Shown here piece after piece: positions 7,661 through 16,191 of a stretch of DNA of 64,000 bases. The position numbers and the translations under genes were made by a program. Position 1 is the stretch's first letter; every line of letters begins with the position of its first letter. The notes beneath the pieces were generated by a model, which worked only from the letters and a program-made list of their open reading frames with translations, was not told the DNA's origin and did not search any database. Source of the DNA: Prevotella sp. OH937_COT-195. Its GTDB lineage: Bacteria > Bacteroidota > Bacteroidia > Bacteroidales > Bacteroidaceae. Location of the stretch: the NCBI RefSeq assembly GCF_003932845.1, contig NZ_RQZH01000003.1, forward strand, positions 1 through 64,000, written 5' to 3'.

Positions 7661-8548
7661 TTATCGGGAATAGTGTCGGCTCATATCCTCTACCTTGATG
7701 CCTGCTGAGCAAAGAGTTTGGAGAGCTTTTCGTCCTGCTTGGTCGTTGTCAATGAAAGCTCGAACGGAGTCGATGCCGTTCTCGTGGAGATAGGCGATGA
7801 CTCGTGGCAGATTGCTGACGGAGTTCAGGACAAGGCTAGGGGCGGTTTCTTTCCCTTTCATTGTGAGATAGGAAAGGATGTCCATAAAGCCCTCGAAGAG
7901 ACAATGAGAGGCGTTGTTCGCTTTTCCTGCAATCACAGATATATCCTTCGGAGCGATTGTGCCCTTGAATGTCTTGTCGTCCCGAAGTTCATACCCTCCT
8001 GCTCGATTGGCAAAACCGATGGCAGAATACTCTCGTCCTCCTACTTCGTAGCGAATATGACGGAGATAGGGACTTGCCACGGCAAGGTCTATCTTGCGTA
8101 CCTCTCGAAGATAGTTTTGCAGATACTGGGGCAATTCTTCGCTGATGAAGAGAATACGCCTTACATTACTTGGTCGCTGTTCACCTCTTATCTGTTCTGT
8201 GTGAGTTTCACGATGAAAGGAAGAGGAAGCGAGGGTTATCGCTTTTCCTTCGGCAAGATGCGCCATTGCTTCGTAGGCACTGCATCCTTGCATCTTCATC
8301 ACAAGGTCGATGATGCTTCCGCCTTGGCTCGTGCCGTAGTCGTGCCACAGATTTTTCCGAAAGTCCACTTTCAAGCTGGCGTTGTGGTCTTCTCTGTAGG
8401 GTGCGTGACAAAGGGCATAGCCATTGTACCGCTTGACAGGCTCGATACCGTAGGCGTGCAGATAATCCGCTATCGGTATCGCCTTGATGTATTGTAGGTC
8501 GTAATATTCGTTGTTCATTGCTGTTATCGTTGGATTTGGATTATTCAT
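7661..8548 (-). CDS. Toprim-domain DNA primase of the mobile element, C-terminally truncated
   Basis: A 295-residue protein with an N-terminal CHC2-type zinc-binding region (CHAPYREDHNASLKV, then WHDYG and GGSIIDLVMKMQG, residues about 47-92). The C-terminal toprim domain has CLFEGFMDIL and AFIDNDQAGRKAL (about 217-280). It would prime replication of the transferred or excised element. The glutamate of FEGF and the aspartates of DNDQAG, the metal ligands, are present. The last about 27 residues are missing because of an in-frame TAA, while the sequence after the stop is preserved. ATG codons at 8548 and 8518 are both possible starts. The neighbouring helicase gene upstream is transcribed in the same direction. 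Confidence 0.82.
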   Translation of the reverse strand: MNNPNPTITAMNNEYYDLQYIKAIPIADYLHAYGIEPVKRYNGYALCHAPYREDHNASLKVDFRKNLWHDYGTSQGGSIIDLVMKMQGCSAYEAMAHLAEGKAITLASSSFHRETHTEQIRGEQRPSNVRRILFISEELPQYLQNYLREVRKIDLAVASPYLRHIRYEVGGREYSAIGFANRAGGYELRDDKTFKGTIAPKDISVIAGKANNASHCLFEGFMDILSYLTMKGKETAPSLVLNSVSNLPRVIAYLHENGIDSVRAFIDNDQAGRKALQTLCSAGIKVEDMSRHYSR

Positions 8549-8873
8549 TTGTTCGTTATTTCATTGTTTTCTCTTTTTGGAATTTTCCCCTTTTCATCTT
8601 ACTACCCTTCGACACTCGGATAAGTGATTGACAGTGAAAGAGAAAAGTGTAACACTTCATTCGGATTTATCCTTCTACATCTCCTGTCTACGCTTTTCCT
8701 CATTCCTTCTGACGTAGAAGCGTAGAAAGATGGTAGTAAGCTGTGTTGCAAGATGAATACCTCCTGCAATCCTTTCTCTTTCATCGTATTATCGGTAGTT
8801 GTAGTAACGTAGTAAGGAGAATAGGAAAGAAAAGAGAAAGGGGTATTGCAAAGGAGTGGGTAACAACAGAGTG
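8549..8873. other. Spacer with nested inverted repeats between primase and VapE genes
   Basis: No gene seen. It contains CTTACTACC (8598-8606) with GGTAGTAAG (8732-8740), inside that CTACGCTT (8688-8695) with AAGCGTAG (8718-8725), and the short palindrome AAGTGTAACACTT (8645-8657). This is leader sequence of the primase gene and could equally be an origin or regulatory region for the excised circle. Confidence 0.4.
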
Positions 8874-10064
8874 CTATGGCGGTTGCTCGGGGTAAACCTT
8901 ACGGACGGCATAGACATACACAGGATTGCCGTTTATCCTGCGACACTCCCTCGTATAGCCTGCCTTTCGCAAGGCTTCACCCATCCGTTTGGTGGAGAGC
9001 GATTGTCGGGTATAGCAGGAGAGATATCCCACTATCTCCGAATTGGTCATATAGAAGCGTTTCGTTGCAGTCTCCGCTTCCGTGGGAAAGGTTAAATAGC
9101 GGAGCAACAGTTCCATCTCTGTCGTATAGACTTGGAAGGCTTCGCTGTTCCTATGCAACTCGGCAATCTCTTCATCATTGAACCAATAGCGAAACCCTTC
9201 ATTCAATCGTGTCTTGGCTTCGCTGTAAACGGCATCCATCGGAATGCTCTTGGCTCGGACTATATCTATTGCCAATACTTCAAAGGGCAGGAAGCGTCTG
9301 CTCCCTGTCGGGTCGGTGAGGAAGTCATTGCCATTGACCGAAGCCACGAAACTTGCCAAATGAGGTCGCTCCTCAATGTGCTTCTCGTAAGGCATACGGT
9401 ACTTCACCTGCGGACAGGTGATAAGGTTCTTCAGTTCATTCTCGTCCCGTTTGTTAAGGGCTTTGAGCTGGTCGTCAATATTGATGATGAGGTTTTGCCC
9501 GATAAGGCTCAACACGTCCTTCTCCTGTGGGTATATCTTCCCTGTATAGCGGTAATCGGAGAGAGCAGGCGGACAGAGCAAATCAAGGAATGAGGTCTTG
9601 AACTTGCCCTGCTCGCCTGTCAGCACAAGGCAGGTGTGATTGCGACATTGCCTATCGTCCATTACATTGGCGACCACTGCCACCAGCCACTTGGTGAGGT
9701 ATTCTTTCCACTTCTCAAGATTGGTTACGCTCACGCAGTCGGAAAGGGCGGTGATAGCTTCCGCATTCCCTTTCGTCAGCGGTAAGGCTTGGAAATAGGC
9801 TTGCACGGGATTGATGCGTGGTGAGAAATCGCTTTCGATGATGCTGTACAGGTTCTCGGGTGAGGTCTGTACATCGGCTTCCTTGTCCAAGGCTCGTTTA
9901 AGGGTATTGATGCGGTAGCGATCTATGGCTGTGTAATCACCCATCCCTCGAGGACGGTACTCCGCTCGGCGCAACACGGTGTTGTACCGAAACTCGTAGC
10001 GAGCCGAAAGGAACTCTTCTATTTGGGCATTCCTGGAGGGGTTGTCCTTCTCTTCTTTTTTCAT
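8874..10064 (-). CDS. VapE/VirE-family P-loop ATPase (putative replicative helicase)
   Basis: A 396-residue virulence-associated-E type protein. The Walker A motif is GEQGKFKT (150-157) and Walker B is LIINIDD (192-198). The family block DPTGSRRFLPFEV follows near residue 260. These proteins are SF3-like helicases found beside primases on phages and islands, and they probably unwind DNA for replication of the excised or transferred form. The C-terminal 60 residues look like a winged-helix-type DNA-binding tail. It is the first gene of the leftward block and has a 602-bp gene-free region upstream. Confidence 0.85.
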   Translation of the reverse strand: MKKEEKDNPSRNAQIEEFLSARYEFRYNTVLRRAEYRPRGMGDYTAIDRYRINTLKRALDKEADVQTSPENLYSIIESDFSPRINPVQAYFQALPLTKGNAEAITALSDCVSVTNLEKWKEYLTKWLVAVVANVMDDRQCRNHTCLVLTGEQGKFKTSFLDLLCPPALSDYRYTGKIYPQEKDVLSLIGQNLIINIDDQLKALNKRDENELKNLITCPQVKYRMPYEKHIEERPHLASFVASVNGNDFLTDPTGSRRFLPFEVLAIDIVRAKSIPMDAVYSEAKTRLNEGFRYWFNDEEIAELHRNSEAFQVYTTEMELLLRYLTFPTEAETATKRFYMTNSEIVGYLSCYTRQSLSTKRMGEALRKAGYTRECRRINGNPVYVYAVRKVYPEQPP

Positions 10065-10666
10065 TGTTCGTTCTTCTTCTGTTTGCTTGATTTTGAACTT
10101 TCATCCGAAACAGGATGCTGAAACCAAGTTAGAGAGGCGAACAGGTGAAGCCAAGCCTTGTGGCGTTGTTGCATCGAGGTGCTGCATATTTCTTCGGCAA
10201 AAGGAAAGGATACCTCATATTTTCTCCTCAAAAATCAGAAAACGACAAATGGAAGAACGGGAAACGCTACCCGAATGGCTGTATCGGATTGCATGCAGAT
10301 GCATGCCTTTGCCTTTTCGATGAAAGCAGAGGGAAAAGCCTAAAAAGACAGGGAGGAAGATTCTCTCTAACAGAGCCACTTCATACCATTTCGACGCCGA
10401 AAGTATCCACTTAACAGGAATGGGGTAAACAGTATATGCAGGTTCGTTATTTTCGCATCGAAACAGGATTTTTTCCCTCGGAAGGAATGCGGGGGAACAG
10501 AGAGAAATGGCAGGGAATCCCTTCTGAAAACAGATAGGTTTTACCTATACATTTGCCTGCAAGTTCCTGCTATTTCCCTTGCTTTCATCAGGTCATTGAA
10601 CAAGGATCTCAGCTGCATACATTTGCACAAAAAAGAGAAAATAACAACAATTAAAACGATATTGAT
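10065..10666. other. Divergent control region between helicase block and HTH genes
   Basis: No supported gene in 602 bases. A 16-bp palindrome, GCATGCAGATGCATGC (10291-10306), stands in the middle and could be an operator for one of the HTH proteins. A clear rightward promoter lies at 10596-10626. Short open frames here (for example 10042-10323) overlap each other in several frames and show no protein-like features. Confidence 0.45.
10596..10626 (+). promoter_or_regulatory. Promoter of the HTH gene pair
   Basis: TTG (10596-10598), 19 bp, then TACATTTGC (10618-10626), a good match to the Bacteroidetes -33/-7 consensus. The first HTH gene starts 41 bp later. Confidence 0.6.
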
Positions 10667-10945
10667 ATGAGATTTACAGCCATCGACTCCTCCGCTTGGG
10701 AGGAACAGAAAAAGAGCATCGAAGAGTTGGCTCTTTGTATGAGAGAACATTTCGGGACGAAGCCCGAAGTCCCCGACCTGTTGCACAATGGGGACGTGTG
10801 CCGAATACTGAACATAAGCAAGCGAACGCTCCAGCACTATCGGGATACTTCCGTATTGCCCTTCATTCAAATCGGGCATAAGTGCTACTACAAACGAGAG
10901 GATGTGGAAGCACTCCTCGAAAAGTCGAACCGAAAAATACAATGA
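10667..10945 (+). CDS. Helix-turn-helix DNA-binding protein (excisionase/HTH_17 type)
   Basis: A 92-residue protein whose C-terminal half is a winged HTH of the excisionase/MerR-like type: LLHNGDVCRILNISKRTLQ followed by HYRDTSVLPFIQIG and YYKREDVEALL. Such proteins control excision and element gene expression. The first 35 residues form a likely amphipathic helix. It overlaps the next gene by 4 bases (ATGA), so the two are translationally coupled and probably act together. Confidence 0.8.
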   Translation: MRFTAIDSSAWEEQKKSIEELALCMREHFGTKPEVPDLLHNGDVCRILNISKRTLQHYRDTSVLPFIQIGHKCYYKREDVEALLEKSNRKIQ

Positions 10946-11235
10946 CTATGGAACACGAAATCATAAATAAAGAAACGCCCGAAATGAAACAACTCATTTC
11001 GGGCATTCAAGAAGTAAGCAAGCGTATTCGGGAAATTGCCCAAACGCACCGTCCGCTGTTCGGGGGAGAAATCTATCTCACGGGGAGATGGGTATGCGAA
11101 CGCCTTTTCGTCAGTCCTCGCACCTTGCAAGACTATCGGGACAAGGGCATTATTCCCTACACCCAAATCGCAGGGAAAATACTCTATCGTCTCTCCGACA
11201 TCAACAATCTACTGCAAGAGAACTATCGGAGATAA
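10942..11235 (+). CDS. Second helix-turn-helix protein (excisionase/HTH_17 type)
   Basis: A 97-residue paralogue of its upstream neighbour: VCERLFVSPRTLQDYRDKG then IPYTQIAGKILYRLSDINNLL parallels the first protein block by block. I start at the ATG at 10942, which overlaps the preceding TGA; the frame is open further upstream to 10882 but that part lies inside the first gene. A dimer of the two paralogues controlling excision is plausible but not shown by sequence. Confidence 0.78.
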   Translation: MTMEHEIINKETPEMKQLISGIQEVSKRIREIAQTHRPLFGGEIYLTGRWVCERLFVSPRTLQDYRDKGIIPYTQIAGKILYRLSDINNLLQENYRR

Positions 11236-11292
11236 AACATTCGCAAGAAGTATTTTCTTGCAGTTTTCTTCGCCTTTCTAGTTATGAATGGG

Positions 11293-11301
11293 TAACTTTG
11301 C
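11293..11301 (+). promoter_or_regulatory. Candidate -7 box for the cargo operon
   Basis: TAACTTTGC, 70 bp before the DJ-1/PfpI start at 11371, in the spacer between HTH genes and cargo. No clear -33 element. All six cargo genes follow in one direction with short gaps or overlaps. Confidence 0.5.
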
Positions 11302-11370
11302 AGGAGTAATCTTCACGAAGGGGTTGAAAGAACTTGTGGCGAAGTTATCAAATTCAAAATACATTCATCA

Positions 11371-11964
11371 ATGAAACAGAAAGTTTTATTTGTCTTGTTA
11401 AATGAATACACAGACTGGGAAGGGGCTTTTCTCTCCACGGCTCTTCATGTAGGTGTAATACCGGGTGGTGAAATAAAGTACGAAGTGCATACCCTTGCCC
11501 CGACATCGGACGCAGTCCGTTCCATAGGTGGTTTCAGGACATTGCCCGACTATTCTTTCGAAAGCATGCCGAAAGATTATGCAGCCTTGGTACTTATCGG
11601 TGGCAACCGATGGGATTCGTCCGAAGCGAAACTTGTCGCACCATTGGTGCAGGAGGCTTTGGATAAAGGTAAAATTGTAGGGGCGATATGCAACGGTGCT
11701 TCTTTCTTGTGTTCACACGGTTTTCTGAACAATGTAAAACATACAGGCAACGGTCTCGACCAACTCAAGCACTGGGGCGGTACAGGTTACACTAACGCAG
11801 AAAACTATGTGGAAGCACAAGCTGTAAGTGATAAGAATATCGTTACGGCAAACGGTGTAGGACATTTGGAATTCACCCGTGAAATGCTCCTGTTGCTGAA
11901 AGCCAACAGTCCCGAACAGATAGATGCTTGGTACGATTTCTACAAAAACGGATTTGCGAGATAA
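11371..11964 (+). CDS. DJ-1/PfpI family protein (type 1 glutamine amidotransferase-like)
   Basis: 197 residues with the DJ-1/PfpI fold. The reactive cysteine sits in the nucleophile elbow AICNGASFL (C107), and an acidic residue is offered by YTDWEGAF (E17). LIGGNRWD and HTGNGLDQLKHW are also seen. Members include chaperone/glyoxalase and protease-like activities, so no specific reaction can be assigned. It leads the cargo operon of the mobile element; the methyltransferase follows after 13 bases. Confidence 0.82.
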   Translation: MKQKVLFVLLNEYTDWEGAFLSTALHVGVIPGGEIKYEVHTLAPTSDAVRSIGGFRTLPDYSFESMPKDYAALVLIGGNRWDSSEAKLVAPLVQEALDKGKIVGAICNGASFLCSHGFLNNVKHTGNGLDQLKHWGGTGYTNAENYVEAQAVSDKNIVTANGVGHLEFTREMLLLLKANSPEQIDAWYDFYKNGFAR

Positions 11965-11977
11965 TAGATAATTGCGT

Positions 11978-12703
11978 ATGGAAAAGAGTTGGGAAAAGAA
12001 TTTATCCGTACATATCAGCAGAACGATTAGTCCTGACGGAAGAGACACGTTTGAGTCCACACAAGCATTGAGCGAACGGATGTTTGAGTTTGCAAGTGTC
12101 AAGAATGGAGATAGATTGTTGGATTTGGGGTGTGGCTGGGGAAAATCCCTGCAACCATTCGTTCCTCATTTTCTATCCGCTCTCGGAATAGATACGAGCC
12201 AAGAGAATATTGCACAGGCAAAGGATACTTATAAGCACTATGATAATGTTTCGTTTCAGTGTGGTAGCATTCAAAACCTGGAACTGTCGGCAGAAAGCGT
12301 GGATTTAATCATTTCCTCGCTCGTTCTGCATCAAGTGGAATGGAATGAGCAGGAAAGACTGTTTGAAGCCGTGAAGCAGGTGCTGAAAGCAGATGGCGAA
12401 GTGATAATGGCAGATGAAATTATCTTGTTCAATCCGGACGCATCTCCCGAAAAGTTTAATGAAGTCTATCGCTATCTGTTGGAACATACCACCCCGAAAG
12501 AAGTGTATGAAAATCATATCAAACCATATCTGCAAGAGGGACATATCTATACTTGGCAGGACATGAAAGAGAATACGCCTCCTGAATATTGGTTCCACTC
12601 TATCGAAGATTTGAAAACGACATTGCAGAAAGTCCGTTTGAAACTTGTGGAGGTTCAAGAAATAACCCCGTTTTTCGGTCTGCTCAAAATCAAACATCAA
12701 TAA
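11978..12703 (+). CDS. Class I SAM-dependent methyltransferase
   Basis: 241 residues. The SAM-binding motif I is LLDLGCGWGKSL, with the acidic loop ALGIDTSQENI and motif IV region VDLIISSLVLHQVEW. The fold is that of small-molecule methyltransferases of the Methyltransf_11/25 type, and the substrate is unknown. A TTG at 11972 is in frame, but the ATG at 11978 is the better start. It lies between the DJ-1 and VOC genes with gaps of 13 and 10 bases. Confidence 0.8.
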   Translation: MEKSWEKNLSVHISRTISPDGRDTFESTQALSERMFEFASVKNGDRLLDLGCGWGKSLQPFVPHFLSALGIDTSQENIAQAKDTYKHYDNVSFQCGSIQNLELSAESVDLIISSLVLHQVEWNEQERLFEAVKQVLKADGEVIMADEIILFNPDASPEKFNEVYRYLLEHTTPKEVYENHIKPYLQEGHIYTWQDMKENTPPEYWFHSIEDLKTTLQKVRLKLVEVQEITPFFGLLKIKHQ

Positions 12704-12713
12704 TATCAAAAGA

Positions 12714-13601
12714 ATGAAACCGAGAAAGATATACGCCTGTTGGATTTATGTAAGTGATTTGCAAAAGTCAAAGCAATTTTATCAGGACATGGGCTTTGAG
12801 GTTAAACTAACAGATGGAGATTGGATAGAGTTTGATTTAGGTGAAACTTCATTCGCTATCTTGAAAAGACCTGCACACAAAGGTGATGTAGTTGCAAGCA
12901 AAACAAGACTGATGTTTGAAACTGACGACATAGAACTTGTATATGAAGAATTAAAGAATAGAGGAGTAAAGACAATCGGAGAAATAAGAACAGAGCCTTA
13001 CGGCAAGTTGCTGACCTTTGAAGCCCCCGACGGGCATTGGTTGGAATTTTACCAAAGACTTCCTTGTGATGAATCAATTAAAATGGAACTGCTGACCGAC
13101 AGCAATAGCCTTATCTCCAAGTACATTCCATATGATTATACTGATTCCTACGTGAAAACCGTTTCATGCCGGGAACCGATAACCGCAGAACAGGTTTTCG
13201 ATATGGCATTTAACCGATCTTCGCATTGGGTAAAGATGTTGTACCGATTGAGAAATTGTTTGGTAAAACCACTGAAGCTTGATACCGACAGTGGCGTCCG
13301 CAATATGATATGCGAGAAGGAGACGAATGAGATGGTTTTCGGCAAAGCAGACAAACATCTCACTTTTCACGCATCTTTGCTATGCGGCAGATATTTCAAC
13401 GGCAGGCAGGAACTTCGGATAACAACGGTGGTAAAGTATCACAATGCGTTAGGAAGAATCTATTTCTTCTTTATTCGTCCGTTCCATATCGTTATTGTAA
13501 AATCTCTGTTGAAGAAGATCGAAAAAAGCATTCTGACAATTTCAAATGAAATATACGATGAAAATAAAAAGAATTGCCAAAAACAAGAAACAATTTCTTG
13601 A
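12714..13601 (+). CDS. VOC (glyoxalase/bleomycin-resistance-like) domain fused to a DUF2867 domain
   Basis: Residues 1-118 are a vicinal-oxygen-chelate module: [43 protein letters not shown]. The metal-ligand-type Glu ends the module, but the usual N-terminal His is replaced (CWIYVSD). Residues about 123-280 match DUF2867, with [26 protein letters not shown], and [20 protein letters not shown]. An internal ATG (MELLTDSN, residue 124) looks like the original start of a separate DUF2867 gene, so the two seem to have joined. The 3' end overlaps the next gene by 56 bases. Confidence 0.78.
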   Translation: MKPRKIYACWIYVSDLQKSKQFYQDMGFEVKLTDGDWIEFDLGETSFAILKRPAHKGDVVASKTRLMFETDDIELVYEELKNRGVKTIGEIRTEPYGKLLTFEAPDGHWLEFYQRLPCDESIKMELLTDSNSLISKYIPYDYTDSYVKTVSCREPITAEQVFDMAFNRSSHWVKMLYRLRNCLVKPLKLDTDSGVRNMICEKETNEMVFGKADKHLTFHASLLCGRYFNGRQELRITTVVKYHNALGRIYFFFIRPFHIVIVKSLLKKIEKSILTISNEIYDENKKNCQKQETIS

Positions 13602-14001
13602 TTTATTGCTGTTAGCGGACGAACAGGAAAATATGATTGACAAGTATTTGTCGTGTGGAGACTTGTTTGCCTTATACGATGATGACTTGAAAAGCATTTG
13701 CGTTGTAATGCCTGTAAGCAGTGATACCTGTGAATTGAAGAACATAGCGACATACGAGCAATATCGGGGTAAAGGTTACGGTAGGAGATTGATAGATTAT
13801 ATTTCCGATTTCTACAAAAAAGACTATAAAGCAATGCTTGTCGGTACTGGTGAAGTTCCTGCAATCCTATCGTTTTATGAAAGCTGTGGTTTTAAAAAGT
13901 ATCATCGAATAGAGAACTTTTTCACGAACAATTACGATCGTCCAATTTTTGAGGGAGATATACAACTCGTAGATATGATTTACCTTAGAAAGGATTTATG
14001 A
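13546..14001 (+). CDS. GNAT-family N-acetyltransferase
   Basis: 151 residues. The acetyl-CoA binding motif A is [21 protein letters not shown], with the characteristic R-G-K-G-Y-G. A C-terminal [10 protein letters not shown] block also fits. The acceptor could be a drug, a protein or a metabolite. ATG codons at 13546 and 13558 are both usable, and both overlap the preceding gene. The stop overlaps the next start (ATGA), so translation is coupled. Confidence 0.8.
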   Translation: MKYTMKIKRIAKNKKQFLDLLLLADEQENMIDKYLSCGDLFALYDDDLKSICVVMPVSSDTCELKNIATYEQYRGKGYGRRLIDYISDFYKKDYKAMLVGTGEVPAILSFYESCGFKKYHRIENFFTNNYDRPIFEGDIQLVDMIYLRKDL

Positions 14002-14618
14002 CAATAGGAATAGACAATATCTTGAACAAGATACAGCAAATTGAACATGGCTTTCAGCATATCCTTGATGGGGCTGACGAAATATTTTCTACACATTCAA
14101 AGGAACAATGTTTTGAACTTGCACTCACGTTGTTTGAACATGAAGCCTATCAAGCCCGAATGTTAGCAACAACTATATTGGGCAAATTGGCAACAGAAGA
14201 TAATAACGCACTTTGTTTTCTGAAAGAGCGAATAAGCGCCGATGAGAATTGGCGTGTGCAGGAAATGCTTGCAAAGGCGTTTGATGAGATTTGCAAACAT
14301 AGAGGATATAAAGCGTCTTTGCCACTCATCAAAGAATGGATAACTAACGATAATCCCAATGTTATCCGTGCTGTAACCGAGGGATTGAGGATTTGGACAA
14401 GTCGCCCATACTTTAAGGATAATCCTTCGCTGGCTATTGCTCTAATCAGTAAGCACAAAGCACATGAGAGTGAGTATCTTCGGAAATCTGTTGGAAACGC
14501 TTTAAGGGATATAAGCAAGAAATATTCAGAATTGATACGGCAAGAAGTGGAGCAATGGGACTTATCTAATCCTCGAATTATGTTTACCTACAAACTTGCA
14601 ACTAAACTACTAAAGTAG
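13998..14618 (+). CDS. HEAT-repeat protein related to AlkC/AlkD DNA alkylation repair proteins
   Basis: 206 residues of helical HEAT-like repeats. The blocks [37 protein letters not shown] and [18 protein letters not shown] are very close to those of AlkC/AlkD-like proteins, which grip DNA and remove alkylated bases. It is shorter than typical AlkD and I cannot align the catalytic Trp/Asp set with certainty, so a non-enzymatic scaffold is possible. It overlaps the upstream GNAT gene by 4 bases; the next gene follows after 2 bases. Confidence 0.72.
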   Translation: MTIGIDNILNKIQQIEHGFQHILDGADEIFSTHSKEQCFELALTLFEHEAYQARMLATTILGKLATEDNNALCFLKERISADENWRVQEMLAKAFDEICKHRGYKASLPLIKEWITNDNPNVIRAVTEGLRIWTSRPYFKDNPSLAIALISKHKAHESEYLRKSVGNALRDISKKYSELIRQEVEQWDLSNPRIMFTYKLATKLLK

Positions 14619-14620
14619 AT

Positions 14621-15064
14621 ATGACCATAGAGTATTTCCCCTCCAATAAATCACGAACAGATGAACTTATTGATTCTTTGATAAGTGTATGGGAGAGAGC
14701 TGTTCGAGCAACTCATCTTTTTCTAACGGAGCAAGATATTCAGAATCTTATTCCTCACGGTCGAAGAGCATTGAGTGTGGTTGATTTGTTTGTCGTGAAT
14801 GACAATGAATGCCCCATTGCGTTTATGGGTATCTCGGACGACAAGATAGAAATGCTGTTTGTTTCGCCTGATTATTTCAGAAAAGGTATAGGGCAACGAC
14901 TTATTAGACTTGCCATTGACGAATGCAAAATACGCTATATTGATGTAAACGAGCAAAATCCCAATGCACTCACATTTTATCAGAAAATGGGATTTCAAGT
15001 TTTTGAGAGAACTGAAACGGATGAACTTGGTAATCCTTTTCCAATACTTAAAATGAAACTATAA
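14621..15064 (+). CDS. YjaB-like GNAT N-acetyltransferase
   Basis: 147 residues that resemble E. coli YjaB along the whole length. The shared blocks are VRATHLFLTEQDI near the start, EMLFVSPDYFRKGIGQRLI as the CoA-binding motif A, and DVNEQNPNALTFYQKMGF with a DELGNPFPIL end. Substrate is unknown. It is the last gene of the cargo operon and converges with the recombinase gene on the other strand 65 bases further on. Confidence 0.82.
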   Translation: MTIEYFPSNKSRTDELIDSLISVWERAVRATHLFLTEQDIQNLIPHGRRALSVVDLFVVNDNECPIAFMGISDDKIEMLFVSPDYFRKGIGQRLIRLAIDECKIRYIDVNEQNPNALTFYQKMGFQVFERTETDELGNPFPILKMKL

Positions 15065-15129
15065 AGAGAAAGAGTTTGCTCCTTCATCAGGAATAAGCTC
15101 TTTTCTACACCAGTCTACACACCTTATTA

Positions 15130-16191
15130 TTACATCAATCTCTCCATATCCCTTGCAATCTTTTGGTCGGTGATTTGGGCGTAGATTTGCGTGCTGGCAA
15201 TGGACGAATGTCCCATCATCTTGGCGATGCTCTCTATTGGAATGCCTGCTTCCAAGGTCAGCGTGCCGAAACTATGTCTTCCAACGTGGTAGCCCAGCGG
15301 AGTACGAATGCCACACGCCAACCCTACAGCTTTAAGATAGGTAAGCAGTTTGCCCTTACTTATCGTATCGGGGAATATCTTGTAATCTTCCTTGCTCTTC
15401 TCCTTGGTGTAGAGTGAGAGTATCTGCTCCGCTATCGGATGCAGGGGTATCAAACTCTCCTCTTCCGTTTTCTGTCTTGTCTTGCGGATATATCGCCTCC
15501 CATCGTTATTCGTTTCGATTTGCGAAGCTCGCAGACTCTGTAAGTCGGCAAATGCTAAACCCGTAAAGACGGAGAAAAGAAACATTCTTCGGCTTAGTTC
15601 CGCCCCCTCATCCTGCAATGGAAATGCCAAGAGCTTTGCCACATCACCTTTGCTTAGGAAACGAGGTTTACGCTCCACGGCTTCATACTTCCCCTCTTCA
15701 AATGGATTAAAGCGTATTGTCCCCTGACCGACGGCTCGATACATCAACCGACTCAACCAACAGAGATGCTTGTTTATCGTTGCAGGAGCATAGCCCTCCT
15801 TCTTCAAATAAAAACGGTAATCATCAAAAAAGTCTATCGTTAGAGCCGTTAGGGGAATATCCTCTTCGCCACAATTTCGCACAAAAGCATTGAGCTGTTT
15901 ATCGGAACTTCGATTGTTGCTATACGTTCCCTCACTCTTGCTTTCTCTTTGGGCATTGAGTTCCTCTGTACTAAGGGCAAGAAGTGTCGTTGGATTCCGT
16001 CCGATGCCTTGTAAGTAGTTCTTCAGAAGCTCGGCACTCACTGCTCCATATTTGTAGAGCAAAGTATTGTAACCTTGTTCGATTTCCTCCCGAAAGGTTT
16101 TCAGGCGTTGATTGGTTTTCTTGTCCGTTGTTTCTCCTCGCTTCACACACCAACCGTGGGGAACAATGCTTTCGCCTGCGGTTATTACCAC
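15130..16191 (-). CDS. Tyrosine recombinase lacking its in-frame N-terminus
   Basis: The 353-residue frame contains a core-binding domain and a complete catalytic domain: HVGRH (H302, R305), GHSSIASTQIYAQ (H328, nucleophile Y337) and a lysine in RKTRQKTEE. The first catalytic Arg is replaced in FTGLAFADL, as in IntDOT-type enzymes. The only start in this frame is a GTG at 16191. The normal N-terminus lies upstream in another frame, one base out (see 16192-16292). The internal product would lack the first strands of the arm-binding domain. The 5' fragment begins 5 bases after the other recombinase gene stops, so the two form an operon. Confidence 0.78.
   Translation of the reverse strand: MVITAGESIVPHGWCVKRGETTDKKTNQRLKTFREEIEQGYNTLLYKYGAVSAELLKNYLQGIGRNPTTLLALSTEELNAQRESKSEGTYSNNRSSDKQLNAFVRNCGEEDIPLTALTIDFFDDYRFYLKKEGYAPATINKHLCWLSRLMYRAVGQGTIRFNPFEEGKYEAVERKPRFLSKGDVAKLLAFPLQDEGAELSRRMFLFSVFTGLAFADLQSLRASQIETNNDGRRYIRKTRQKTEEESLIPLHPIAEQILSLYTKEKSKEDYKIFPDTISKGKLLTYLKAVGLACGIRTPLGYHVGRHSFGTLTLEAGIPIESIAKMMGHSSIASTQIYAQITDQKIARDMERLM

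Noticed and set aside
10042..10414. Overlapping open frames in the divergent control region
   Set aside because: Several frames are open at once, none with a recognisable domain or supporting start.
13998..14618. Confident call of an active AlkD glycosylase
   Set aside because: Repeats fit, but the catalytic residues could not be aligned and the protein is short, so only relatedness is claimed.
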